A stretch of 64,000 nucleotides of DNA, from NCBI RefSeq assembly GCF_049942825.1, contig NZ_CP187970.1:7130001-7194000 (forward strand). Direction: 5' to 3'. Below the pieces are notes generated by a model. That model was given only the letters and a program-made list of their open reading frames with translations. It searched no databases and had not been told where the DNA came from. Shown here piece by piece: positions 8,358 through 16,818 of the stretch. The stretch is from Paenibacillus_G sp049942825 (GTDB lineage Bacteria; Bacillota; Bacilli; Paenibacillales; NBRC-103111). Both the position numbers and the translations under genes were made by a program. The number at the start of each line of letters is the position of its first letter. Position 1 is the first letter of the stretch.

Positions 8358-9416
8358 CTAAAAGACCACTTCACTGCCCTTCGCCGCCGACTCGTAGATC
8401 GCGCTGACGATCTTCGTGAGCTCTACGCCGTCCTCTACCGGCGCGATGAGCTCCGCCCGGCCGAGACAGCATTCCACAAAGTAGTCGATCTCGCTGCGGA
8501 AGCCGCCCATGAAGTCGAAGGTACGTTCGTCGATCTGCGGCGCGGCGTTCAGGATCGTGTCATGCCTCTCGGTCACGATGCACAGCTCCGGCTCCACCTC
8601 CGCTCCGCCCCGGTCGCCGTACAGCTTCACCGTCACTTCGTCCTGCTTCGCGTGCAGGGTGAACGACACGTCGACCATCAGCGACGCTCCGTTCTCGAAG
8701 CGGATCAGGGCATTGGCCATATCCTCGACCGTGTTCAGCGCGGCATCATAGTCGGCCGCTTGGTAGAAGCTCAGGTTCTCGACATTCGAACGGTTGCCGA
8801 GCTTCGTATACACGTTCCCCGTCACCGACTTTACCTTCGGCCGGCCCATGAGGAACCAGCACAGATCGATCACGTGCACTCCAATATCGAGCAGCGGTCC
8901 GCCGCCCGAGCGTTCGCGGTCCGCGAACCAGCCGCCGGGATTGCCGAGCCTGCGCAGATACGACGCCTTGGCATAGTAGATCTCGCCCAGATCCCCCGCG
9001 TCGATGAAACGCCGGAGCACCTTTGTGTTCGTCCCGTACCGGCGGACGAAACCGACCTGCAGCAGCCTGCCGGTACGGCGGACGGCAGCCTCGACCTCCA
9101 GCGCCTTCTCCACGGTGGTGCACAGCGGCTTCTCACAGAGTACATGTTTGCCCGCTTCGAGTGCCGCGATGGAGATCTCCCCGTGCGTGTCGTTCCAGGT
9201 ACAGATACTGACCGCGTCAATCTCCCGGTCAGCCAGCAGCTCGCGGTAATCCGTGTATACCCGGTGTGCCTTGAAGCGGGCCGCTGCCGCAGTCGCCCGG
9301 TCCTCCTTTTGATCACAGACGGCCACCAGCTCGACATGCGGATTCTGCACATAAGCGCTGAGATGCGCCTCCGAGATGGAACCCGCTCCGATAACCCCGA
9401 TCCGTACTTTGCCCAC
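8358..9416 (-). CDS. Gfo/Idh/MocA family NAD(P)-dependent sugar dehydrogenase
   Basis: 352 residues. The start is the GTG at 9416 (MGKVRIGVIGAGSISEAH), six bases after AGGGGAG; the longer frame to 9536 has no family-like sequence. A Rossmann motif GVIGAGSISEAH is followed by the hallmark EKP motif in HVLCEKPLCTTVEKA (Lys catalytic). The substrate domain contains GGGPLLDIGVHVIDLCWFLMG, where D and H are the usual catalytic residues. As first gene of the operon with two epimerase-like barrels it probably oxidises a sugar or cyclitol hydroxyl. The terminal segment GVELTKIVSAIYESAAKGSEVVF is typical of the family. Confidence 0.93.
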   Translation of the reverse strand: MGKVRIGVIGAGSISEAHLSAYVQNPHVELVAVCDQKEDRATAAAARFKAHRVYTDYRELLADREIDAVSICTWNDTHGEISIAALEAGKHVLCEKPLCTTVEKALEVEAAVRRTGRLLQVGFVRRYGTNTKVLRRFIDAGDLGEIYYAKASYLRRLGNPGGWFADRERSGGGPLLDIGVHVIDLCWFLMGRPKVKSVTGNVYTKLGNRSNVENLSFYQAADYDAALNTVEDMANALIRFENGASLMVDVSFTLHAKQDEVTVKLYGDRGGAEVEPELCIVTERHDTILNAAPQIDERTFDFMGGFRSEIDYFVECCLGRAELIAPVEDGVELTKIVSAIYESAAKGSEVVF

Positions 9417-9900
9417 AGCCCTCTCCCCTTTCCCCTGTAGACTACCACAATCCGCCAGCCCTGTTAATTGCAAAAAAGTGCCCTGTCCCGTGTCCGAATT
9501 TATCCCTTGACAGCTCCCCCCCTTCATCCCATTCACGATCCGCTACAAGAAGAGAATGAAGGCGCAAATCGTTGGCGGGACAGACTTTGAAAGCACCCTC
9601 ATGGGTAGCTGGCTTATCCTCTATCGGACAGCTTAGGGCAGGGGCGCCGATTCGGCAGATCATGCCCGAACGGTCTCACGGCGTTCTGAATCCAGCACGT
9701 ACCGCTTTACCGGGCGAGCAGCCCACTTCCCTTGGGGCTCCCTCCGGAATGGTTTTATCCTCACACAACGCCCCGTACGCTAGACAGACTTTTTTTAGCT
9801 CAACAAACTTTTTGTTTGAATCGGTAATGGAATATGCTACCATCAGACTCATAACACAGCCAAGATTAAGGGTACAGCCAAAAAGGAGTTTTGCGGACGA
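9417..9900. other. Intergenic region upstream of the YheO-type regulator
   Basis: No gene is recognised in these 484 bases. The right part (about 9790-9870) is AT-rich and contains the inverted repeat CAAAC-TTTTT-GTTTG (9804-9818), followed by TATGCT-like and TTGTTT-like hexamers that could be the regulator's promoter. The left part holds a C-rich stretch but no recognised riboswitch. Confidence 0.4.
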
Positions 9901-10578
9901 ATGGAGTCCATACGGGATGAATTTGATTTTTTGACCGTGCTGGTGAAGGGCATTGCCGCCCAATTCGGGGAGAACTGCGAGGTGGTGCTGCACGACCTGA
10001 CGGGCTCTTACGACAGCACGATCGTCGCCATTGAGAACGGCCATATCACCGGCCGGAAGGTCGGCGATCCTGGAACGAATCTGGGTCTCGAGCTGCTGCG
10101 CGGCAGCCAGGTCGACGGCAACCGGTTCAACTACGTGACCCAGACCAAGGACGGACGGATGCTCCGCTCCACCTCGATGTACATGAAGAGCGCCGAGGGG
10201 CGGACCGTCGGGGCCCTTTGCATTAATTTTGACATTACGGATCTTATGGTGGCCGAGCGTACCCTCCACTCGCTGACCGCGGCGAATCTGCAGCCCGAGG
10301 TGAGGGAATCCTTCGTCAGCAACGTGAGCGATCTGCTCGATGCGCTCATCCAGGAGGCGCAGGAGGATGTCGGCCGTCCCGTCGCCCTCATGACCAAGGA
10401 GGACAAGATGCGGATGATCGCTCTGCTCGACCGCAAAGGTGCCTTCCTGATCAAGAAGGGCGGCGAGAAAATCTGCGCATACCTCAACATTTCGAAGTAT
10501 ACGCTGTACAACTACCTCGAAGAGGCTAAGCAGTCGGAAACCGGGCCTGCCGGGGAACCAAAGGAGGAATCACCATGA
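9901..10578 (+). CDS. YheO/DauR-type PAS and helix-turn-helix transcriptional regulator
   Basis: 225 residues. The N-terminal PAS-like domain (~10-120: IAAQFGENCEVVLHDLTG, YDSTIVAIENGHITGRKVGDP, TVGALCINFDIT) and the C-terminal HTH (~170-215: RMIALLDRKGAFLIKKGGEKICAYLNISKYTLYNYL) are those of the YheO/DauR family. DauR controls D-arginine catabolism in Pseudomonas, and the adjacent genes here are D-amino-acid-type enzymes, which supports a similar role (inference). The stop codon overlaps the next ATG (ATGA), so the two are translationally coupled. AAAAGGAG lies upstream at slightly long spacing (12 bases). Confidence 0.9.
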   Translation: MESIRDEFDFLTVLVKGIAAQFGENCEVVLHDLTGSYDSTIVAIENGHITGRKVGDPGTNLGLELLRGSQVDGNRFNYVTQTKDGRMLRSTSMYMKSAEGRTVGALCINFDITDLMVAERTLHSLTAANLQPEVRESFVSNVSDLLDALIQEAQEDVGRPVALMTKEDKMRMIALLDRKGAFLIKKGGEKICAYLNISKYTLYNYLEEAKQSETGPAGEPKEESP

Positions 10579-11780
10579 GTGCTGATGGGGGATTGCAGCA
10601 TGCCGGAGGACAGAGCGGATTGGGCGCCGCCGGCCCGGATCCAGACGTCTCAGCGGAACGGGCCAGGGGAGCCGAAGCGCTCGAAACCCCCTGCCTCCTC
10701 ATTGATACGGAGATCATGGAGCGCAATATTGCCGCTATGGCCATAACGGCACGGCGTCTGGGCGTGGACCTGAGGCCGCATGCGAAGACGCACAAGCTTC
10801 CTTCCGTCGCCCGGCTCCAGCTCGACGCCGGCGCAGCGGGAATCACGGTGGCCAAGGTATCCGAAGCCGAGGTCATGGCAGCCCACGGCATCCGGAATAT
10901 CTTCATCGCGTATCCGCTGGTGACCCCGGGCAAAATCCGCCGCGCGCTTGCGCTGCATGAGTCCGTGAAGCTGATCCTCGGCGTCGACTCGCTTGAAGGT
11001 GCCGCCCTGCTGTCCGAGGCGGCCGTGAACCACGGCGGCGCACCGCTGTCGGTACGCCTTGAGATCGACACCGGGCTGCGCCGCACCGGCGTACCCTACG
11101 ACGAAGCGCCGGCGCTTGCCGCGAAGATCACGGCGATGCCCGGGCTGTCCCTCACCGGCATCTACACCTTCCGCGGGGCGCTGCTGGACGGGGCGCCGAC
11201 GCTGGATCTTGCGGCGGCCGGCGAGCAGGAAGGCCGCCTGATGGCCGACCTGGCACAGCGGCTGCGCGGCGAGGGCATACACGTGGCGGACGTCAGTGTC
11301 GGCTCCACGCCGACCGCCGCATTCGCGGCCGCTGTCCCCGGCGTGACCGAGATCCGGCCCGGTACCTACGTATACCAGGACCGGATGCAGGCCCGGCTTG
11401 GCGTATGCTCGCTGGACGACTGTGCCGGGCGCGTGCGCGTCACCGTCGTCAGCCGCCCGGCGCCCGACCTTGCCATCGTCGACGGCGGCAGCAAGACCTT
11501 CGCCACCGATGTGCAGCCGAATACCGCGCCCCTGTTCCTGCAGGGCTTCGGCTATTCCGCCGAGCTGCCGGACGCGGTACTTGAGCGCCTGACCGAGGAG
11601 CACGGCATGCTGCGACTCGGTCCTGGTGCCCAGGCCTCCGCGCCGGCTGTGGGAGATGTGCTGCATCTGGTGCCGAACCACATCTGCAGCACGGTTAATC
11701 TGCACAACCAGGTTTGGTTCCGCGGGAAGGACGGCCGGTACACCGTCCAGCCCGTCCTCGCGCGCGGGATGCTGGAGTAG
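10575..11780 (+). CDS. PLP-dependent D-threonine aldolase / D-serine deaminase-like protein (alanine racemase N-fold)
   Basis: 401 residues. After a ~35-residue low-complexity N-terminus comes ETPCLLIDTEIMERNIAAM and the PLP-lysine motif LRPHAKTHKLPSVARLQL (Lys in PHAKTHK). The barrel continues with GITVAKVSEAEVM, NIFIAYPLV, LRLEIDTGLRRTGV-like sequence, VSVGSTPT, GVTEIRPGTYVY and the C-terminal metal-type motif VPNHICSTVNLHNQVW (His and Cys). This is the D-TA/DSD1 family arrangement: aldolase or dehydratase acting on D-beta-hydroxy amino acids. It is coupled to the YheO-type regulator by a 4-base overlap, with AAAGGAGG upstream of the ATG. Confidence 0.9.
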   Translation: MSADGGLQHAGGQSGLGAAGPDPDVSAERARGAEALETPCLLIDTEIMERNIAAMAITARRLGVDLRPHAKTHKLPSVARLQLDAGAAGITVAKVSEAEVMAAHGIRNIFIAYPLVTPGKIRRALALHESVKLILGVDSLEGAALLSEAAVNHGGAPLSVRLEIDTGLRRTGVPYDEAPALAAKITAMPGLSLTGIYTFRGALLDGAPTLDLAAAGEQEGRLMADLAQRLRGEGIHVADVSVGSTPTAAFAAAVPGVTEIRPGTYVYQDRMQARLGVCSLDDCAGRVRVTVVSRPAPDLAIVDGGSKTFATDVQPNTAPLFLQGFGYSAELPDAVLERLTEEHGMLRLGPGAQASAPAVGDVLHLVPNHICSTVNLHNQVWFRGKDGRYTVQPVLARGMLE

Positions 11781-11794
11781 GCGGTTGGCGTGGG

Positions 11795-12445
11795 ATACCC
11801 GCGGACGGTGTAAGCGATCGGTACGATGCGGGCGTTGTAAGACGATGCGAGTGGGCGAGCTGAGGGAGCGGGGCGCGGCGACGTGATGAGTCGATGCGGT
11901 ACAGCACGGCGTTGTAAGACGATGCGGCGGGCGGACTGAGGCGGCGGGGCGGGCTGATGTGACCGATGCGCGACGACGCGAGCTGATGTGCAGCACAGCA
12001 CGAGCGTTGTAAAGCCATGCGGGCGGACCGGTACGGCCAATGCGCAACGACGCGAGCTGATGCGGACCGGTACGCCAATGCGCGACTACGCGAGCTGATG
12101 CGGACCGGTACACCAATGCGTGACTACGCGAGCTGATGCGGAACATCCCCAGCGTTGTAAGGCCATGCGGGCGAGCGAACTGAGGCGGCTGTGCGCGGCG
12201 ACACGTGCTGATGTGGAACGGCGCGGCGTTATAAGGCGATATGTGGGGTCTGACGAGGCTAATGCGCGACGATGCGAGCTGATGCGCACAGCACAGGCGT
12301 TGTAAGGCGATGTGTGTGGGGGGCTGACGAGGCTAATGCGCGACGATGCGAGCTGATGCGTACAGCACAGGCGTTGTAAGGCAATGCGGCGGGCTGATGT
12401 GGCCGATGCGCGACGACGCGAGCCGGTGCAGCAGCCATGCGGGCA
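11795..12445. repeat. Degenerate GC-rich interspersed/tandem repeat array
   Basis: About 650 bases made of repeated blocks. GCGTTGTAAG (or GCGTTATAAG) occurs seven times (about 11832, 11909, 12004, 12152, 12227, 12296, 12371). A second block, ATGCGYGACKAYGCGAGC followed by TGATG or a close variant, also occurs about seven times (about 11963, 12039, 12079, 12117, 12261, 12333, 12407). GGACCGGTAC recurs between them. Unit length varies (roughly 35-90 bases), so this is a degenerate array rather than a simple tandem repeat. Long open frames through it on the minus strand merely reflect the repeat and have no protein features. Confidence 0.75.
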
Positions 12446-12608
12446 ATGTGGTCGGTCACTCCACTCTCACGCCCATATTGACTCCCAAGACCACACTTAC
12501 CAATTTTTTGCATACGGCTGGTCGTCTCCCCTCTGTTCCCCTGCTCCCCGTCGCTTTTTTAGATAAGTTGGTCTGTGGCGCCGGGGCGAATTATGCCGAA
12601 AATCAGCG

Positions 12609-12796
12609 ATAACGGAACTATAATGCGCTATTCGCCCTATTATCAGCCCATTTACGGTAATAGAGGAACTAGGATGCCTTATTTACCCAAATTTCGACTT
12701 TTTCTCCCCTGCTGGTGTCCCATAGCGAATCTCAGTTCCTCTATTTCATTCAATCGCCCCTTGGGAAGGCTATTAGCGAACTTCAGTTCCGCTATT
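12609..12796. repeat. Four-palindrome element, copy A
   Basis: Four 24-25-bp imperfect palindromes of the type ATAGCGGAACT-n-AGTTCGCTAT lie at 12609-12632, 12659-12683, 12722-12745 and 12772-12796. The first two read GGAACT on the plus strand; the last two read AGTTCC, so the array is laid out >> <<. Start-to-start spacing is 50, 63 and 50 bases. A second copy with the same order and spacing (51, 60, 52) lies at 48027-48213. The layout allows module 1 to pair with 4 and module 2 with 3 in single-stranded form. Confidence 0.75.
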
Positions 12797-12904
12797 TTCT
12801 TGCAGCCAGCCGCTAAGCCTATCATTTTAGCACCTATGCTCAGGAACTTTTACAGATCAACTCTTCAGCACTGCCGCTAGGTACCACTTCGCCCTGAAGT
12901 GTCC

Positions 12905-13077
12905 TTTGAGAGGAGCTCTCCTTAGTACGAGAGGACCGGGATGGACGTACCGCTAGTGTACCCGTTGTTCCGTCAGGAGCACGGCTGGATAGCCAAGTAC
13001 GGACGGGATAAGCGCTGAAAGCATTTAAGCGTGAAGCCCCCACAAGAGGAGATTTCCCAGTATGTAAGATCCCTTGT
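12905..13077 (+). pseudogene. Fragment of the 3' end of a 23S rRNA gene
   Basis: TTTGAGAGGAGCT..CCTTAGTACGAGAGGACC (sarcin-ricin loop at 12924-12937) is followed by GGGATGGACG, ACGGACGGGATAAGCGCTG, AAAGCATTTAAGCGTGAAG and GAGATTTCCCAGTATGTAAG. These are the conserved order and sequence of the last ~250 nt of Bacillales 23S rRNA. About 170 nt are present with scattered substitutions and the piece is truncated at both sides. No 16S, complete 23S, 5S or tRNA sequence flanks it. It is a non-functional rRNA remnant or a recombination scar. Confidence 0.88.
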
Positions 13078-13234
13078 TCCCGATGCCTTGACACTTACCT
13101 GCCATTCCCCCAAATCTTGCTACCTTGCTCGTTCTCAGCGGCTGCGCTTACATGAGCACCTGCAGATAGCATGCCGCCGCAGCCTGGGAATTCGGCTCTG
13201 ACTTCGCATCATTCAAGCCAAGGAGGCTTCGCAT

Positions 13235-14821
13235 ATGCTCGACCTTGTTCTTCGCAACGGACGCGTCGTCGACGGCAGCGGGAACCCGTGGTTCCTCGGC
13301 GACGTCGGCATCAAGGACGGCCGGGTGGATCAGGAAGCCCGCAGCGTGATCGACGTACAGCGCCAGGTGATCGCGCCCGGCTTTATCGACGGGCACTGCC
13401 ACTCCGACCTGATGCTGCTGGACCACCCGCACAGCTTGATCAAGCTCTCGCAGGGCGTCACCGCAGAGGTCGTCGGCAACTGCGGGCTCGCCCCCGCCCC
13501 ACTGGTACCCGAACGCGCGGAGCTGCTGCGGACCTACGTGCAGCCGGTCCTGGGCCGCACGGCATGGGCCTGGCCGTGGGAGACCTTCCCCGGCTATATG
13601 GATACCCTGGCCCGAAGCGGACCGTCCAGCCACGTGGCCGCCTACGCAGCCCACGGGGCGCTGCGCATCGCCGTCATGGGCTTCGATAACCGCCCGGCCG
13701 CACCGCATGAGCTGGAGCGCATGAAGCAGCTGCTTTCCGAAGCCATGCAGGCCGGGGCCATCGGTCTGTCGATCGGCCTGCTGTATGCTCCCGGCAGCTA
13801 CACGTCGAAGGAGGAGCTCGCGGAGCTCTGCTCCGTGCTGCCGCGTTACGGCGGCCTGTTCTCCACACACATCCGTGGTGAAGGCAGCTCCCTGCTTCCC
13901 TCGGTGCGCGAAGTGATCTGGATCGCCGAACGGGCCGGCGTACCGCTGCACATCTCCCATCTCAAAGCGGCCGGCCGCCGCAGCTGGGGACAGGTGCTTG
14001 AGGCGATTGAAGAGATCGAGAAAGCGCGGGCCCGGGGCCTGGATGTCACCTGCGATGTGTATCCGTATGCCGCGGGTTCCACCACCTTGACGACGGTGCT
14101 GCCGCCGTGGGTGTTGGAGCGGGGCATTGCAGGCGCACTGGAAGTGTTCCGCGACCCAGCTGCGAGAAAGCGCATACACAAAGAACTGGCGGAAGAACAG
14201 GACGACTGGGATAACCTCGTCTGCTCCACCGGTTGGGACAGCGTCGTAATCTCAGCGATGCATACGGAGGAAGGACGCGCTCTGGAAGGGCGCTCCATCG
14301 CCGATATTGCGGACTCACGAAGCGTCCCGCCCGCCGATGCCATGATGGACCTGCTGCTGGAGGAAGGTGGCCGCATCTCCATCGTCTACTTCCATATGTC
14401 GGACGATGACGTGCGGGAAGTCGTGCGGTACGACAAGTCCCTGATCGCCTCGGACAGTCTCACCTGCGAGAGCGGCAAGCCGCATCCGCGGCTCTACGGC
14501 ACCTTCCCACGCCTGTTCGCCAAGTATGTGCGGGAGGAGCGGGCGCTTTCCCTGGAGCAGGCGGTCCGCAAGGTCACCTCCTTCCCGGTTCAGCGCTTCA
14601 AGCTCGGCAAACGCGGTCTGCTCGTTCCCGGTTATGCGGCGGACATTACGGTATTCGATCCGGAGAGCATCCAAGACTATGCCACCTACCAGGATCCACG
14701 CCGGTTCCCTGAAGGAATCTCCCGCGTGCTTGTCGGCGGACGCCCCACCCTTCAAGACGGAGTACATACCCGCGTCCGGGCCGGCGGCCTGATTCGGGCG
14801 GTCTCCTGCTGCTCTCACTAA
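13235..14821 (+). CDS. N-acyl-D-amino-acid deacylase (D-aminoacylase, amidohydrolase superfamily)
   Basis: 528 residues; hydrolyses N-acyl-D-amino acids to carboxylate and D-amino acid (family knowledge). It opens with LRNGRVVDGSGNPWFLGDVGIKDGRV and the metal motif APGFIDGHCHSDLMLL. The conserved Cys metal ligand is in VVGNCGLAPAP, His ligands are in FSTHIRGEG and PLHISHLKAAG, and the family's late segment is SLIASDSLTCESGKPHPRLYGTFPRLFAKYVRE, where the catalytic Asp normally occurs. The gene ends with GLLVPGYAADITVFDPESI. AAGGAGG lies 8 bases before the ATG. It fits functionally with the upstream D-amino-acid enzyme and the downstream RidA. Confidence 0.92.
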   Translation: MLDLVLRNGRVVDGSGNPWFLGDVGIKDGRVDQEARSVIDVQRQVIAPGFIDGHCHSDLMLLDHPHSLIKLSQGVTAEVVGNCGLAPAPLVPERAELLRTYVQPVLGRTAWAWPWETFPGYMDTLARSGPSSHVAAYAAHGALRIAVMGFDNRPAAPHELERMKQLLSEAMQAGAIGLSIGLLYAPGSYTSKEELAELCSVLPRYGGLFSTHIRGEGSSLLPSVREVIWIAERAGVPLHISHLKAAGRRSWGQVLEAIEEIEKARARGLDVTCDVYPYAAGSTTLTTVLPPWVLERGIAGALEVFRDPAARKRIHKELAEEQDDWDNLVCSTGWDSVVISAMHTEEGRALEGRSIADIADSRSVPPADAMMDLLLEEGGRISIVYFHMSDDDVREVVRYDKSLIASDSLTCESGKPHPRLYGTFPRLFAKYVREERALSLEQAVRKVTSFPVQRFKLGKRGLLVPGYAADITVFDPESIQDYATYQDPRRFPEGISRVLVGGRPTLQDGVHTRVRAGGLIRAVSCCSH

Positions 14822-15191
14822 GCGGAAACCCCCACCCGTCCTGCTATCATCGTCCGATGGATTAGGGCACGCGAGGAAAACCCGGCCTCCCCTACTCAGG
14901 TCTGTGCCCAAAGCCGGGTCGGCGTACTTACCGATCCGGACGGCAGCACCGTGGAGCGCTCGGGAATGAACCTTCCGGTATAACAATCGTGGTGGATTCC
15001 TACAGCATTTAAGCATCGAACCTTTAACTTCCCGTATCCTTCAGGCAGCTGATCATTTACTGAACTACATGCTTCCGCGGCCCGAGTTCTTTTACCCCCT
15101 GGATGGCTTACCATCTTAACCTTTTATGCGCAGTATTACCTTGCATGCAGCCCCAAGCTTTCGACCAAACCATTCCCGGAGGTGCTTTACC
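14822..15191. other. Intergenic region with hairpin and a faint rRNA-like segment
   Basis: No gene is recognised. AACCCGGC (near 14879) can pair with GCCGGGT (near 14914), a possible weak terminator for the deacylase gene. The segment around 15000-15035 contains AGCATTTAAGC, shared exactly with the 23S fragment at 13019, in a context that is otherwise diverged. Its ribosomal origin is only suspected. Confidence 0.35.
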
Positions 15192-15656
15192 ATGTCCAAA
15201 ATCGAACAGCGTCTGCAGGAGCTCGGTATTACCCTACCCCCGTCCCCTGAGCCGCGCTTCACCTATATTCCCTGCAGCCGCACGGGAAATCTCATCTACC
15301 TCTCCGGCCAGGACTGCCGAATCGACGGCGAGCTCCTATACAGCGGCAAGCTCGGCCGGGAGGTCACGATCGAACAAGGGCAGGCAGCCGCACGCCAGAC
15401 GATCATCAACTGCCTGGCGGTGATGAAGGGCTATCTCGGCGATCTCGACCGGGTAGAGCGCATTGTAAAGCTGCTCGGATTCGTCAATTCGGCACCCGGC
15501 TTCGCGGAGCAGCCTTACGTGATGAACGGGGCTTCCGATCTGCTCGTGGAAGTATTCGGCGAGCGAGGCAAGCATGCGCGGTCGGCGATCGGTACGAGCG
15601 AGCTGCCTTTTCACACGCCAGTCGAAATTGAAGTCATCGCCGAAATTCGTGACTAG
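15192..15656 (+). CDS. RidA family (YjgF/YER057c) protein
   Basis: 154 residues: a probable enamine/imine deaminase that clears reactive intermediates of PLP enzymes (family role). Visible features are the LPPSPEPRFTYIPCSRTGNLIYLSGQ opening, GKLGREVTIEQGQAAARQTIINCLAVMKGYLGDLDRVERIVKLLGFVNSAPGF, and the C-terminal GKHARSAIGTSELPFHTPVEIEVIAEI with the conserved R-S-A-I-G-x-x-x-L-P pattern. This is the slightly longer (~150 aa) RidA subgroup. GGAGGTG precedes the ATG by 7 bases. Position next to a D-aminoacylase and a D-threonine-aldolase-like PLP enzyme fits detoxification of enamines made in the pathway. Confidence 0.93.
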   Translation: MSKIEQRLQELGITLPPSPEPRFTYIPCSRTGNLIYLSGQDCRIDGELLYSGKLGREVTIEQGQAAARQTIINCLAVMKGYLGDLDRVERIVKLLGFVNSAPGFAEQPYVMNGASDLLVEVFGERGKHARSAIGTSELPFHTPVEIEVIAEIRD

Positions 15657-15690
15657 TCTCAAGATCCCAAACAAGCGAGGAGGAAAAGCA

Positions 15691-16818
15691 ATGAATCTAC
15701 GTCTCATGCAGCCCCGCGAGCTGGCGGAGGCCGCCAAACTGGCCGACAGCATTTTCCGGGACGGCGAACAATCATCGATGGGCGAGGCCTTCCCGGACCT
15801 CTTCTCCCCGGGAATCAGCCATTCCTACGGTGCCTTCACAGAGGAAGGAAGACTTGTGGCGTTCATGGGTCTTGCCCCGGCTGTCCTGCGGGTCGGTCCG
15901 GCCCGCCTTCGCATCTTCTCGATGGGGGCTGTCTGCACCCTTGCGGAGGCCCGCGGTCAGGGTATCGGCAGCCGGCTGCTCGACCTGTGCAAAACGCACG
16001 CGGATGCCGCCGGCGCCGCCCTGATTCTCATCTCCGGCGACCGCTCTCTCTACACCCGGGCCCACTGCTGCCCATTCGGGCGCACGGAGCGCTTCACGCT
16101 GGAGGCTTCAGCCGCCCCCCGGCTGAAGCACCGCTCCGGTGCAGGCGCTCTGCACATCAGCGAGCTCCAGCCTGCCGACCTGCCAGCCGTGCATCGGCTG
16201 GCGGAAGCGCGCAGCGTCGCCTATGAGCAGAGCATCACCGACCTGCCCCGGCTGCTCGCCGCCGAAGCCTATGCCGGCTGCTTCAAGCTGGCGCACCGCA
16301 CGCTGGTCGCCTGGAGCAGCGACGGCTCACCGGCCGCATACGTAGTCTTCGCCGTCCCCGGCACGGCGGCCGCCGCCCGTAAGGAGCCGTTCGCCCTAGA
16401 ATGGGGCGGGGAACCGGAAGCCGCCGCCCTGCTGTTCGCGGAAGCCCCGGAGCGCTTCGGGCTCTCTTCGCTCGGCATCACCGCCGCCTGGCATGAAGAA
16501 GCCCTGCTCCGCCTGCTCCACGAAGCCGGCCTGCCGTCCGAGAGCGGTACGAACGGCGGCACGCTCTACCTGGTGAACGCCGGTCGCCTGCTGGAGCAGG
16601 CGGCCCCGTATTGGGGGGAAGCTCCTCTTCCTTCCCTCAGCCTTACCGATGACGGACTATACCGGCTGACGCGGGACGGCGAAGCCGAAGTATTGTTGTC
16701 TCCGGACGAGCTGGTCCGGCAGCTGTTCGACCCGGGAGCCGCCGGGTCGGAGGCATACGGCACTCTGGGCCTGCCAGTGCTGCCGCTCCCGCATGCCAAC
16801 GGCTTGAACTACATTTGA
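15691..16818 (+). CDS. GNAT family N-acetyltransferase (Eis-like two-domain type)
   Basis: 375 residues from the ATG at 15691, 7 bases after GAGGAGG. The N-terminal GNAT core (~1-140) contains YGAFTEEGRLVAFMGLAP, FSMGAVCTLAEARGQGIGSRLLDLC (acetyl-CoA motif A, Q/RxxGxG/A) and ALILISGDRSLYTRAHC. A second, less conserved GNAT-like half follows (~150-290), then a C-terminal SCP2-like stretch (LSLTDDGLYRLTRDGEAEVLLSPDELVRQLF). The acceptor substrate is unknown; an N-acetyltransferase beside a D-aminoacylase could act on amino groups of D-amino acids (inference). It is 34 bases behind ridA and probably in the same operon. Confidence 0.85.
   Translation: MNLRLMQPRELAEAAKLADSIFRDGEQSSMGEAFPDLFSPGISHSYGAFTEEGRLVAFMGLAPAVLRVGPARLRIFSMGAVCTLAEARGQGIGSRLLDLCKTHADAAGAALILISGDRSLYTRAHCCPFGRTERFTLEASAAPRLKHRSGAGALHISELQPADLPAVHRLAEARSVAYEQSITDLPRLLAAEAYAGCFKLAHRTLVAWSSDGSPAAYVVFAVPGTAAAARKEPFALEWGGEPEAAALLFAEAPERFGLSSLGITAAWHEEALLRLLHEAGLPSESGTNGGTLYLVNAGRLLEQAAPYWGEAPLPSLSLTDDGLYRLTRDGEAEVLLSPDELVRQLFDPGAAGSEAYGTLGLPVLPLPHANGLNYI

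Noticed and set aside
9540..9640. Possible riboswitch in the gap before the YheO-type regulator
   Set aside because: Compared with the consensus cores I know (TPP, c-di-GMP, fluoride, glycine, T-box), nothing matched convincingly.
10650..12146. 498-codon minus-strand frame over the PLP-enzyme gene and the repeat array
   Set aside because: The repeat-derived part is a simple recurrence of the DNA repeat and the rest is antisense to a clear D-threonine-aldolase-like gene.
11795..12445. CRISPR array
   Set aside because: The repeats are degenerate, the distances between them vary, and there are no unique spacers of constant size or cas genes in the window.
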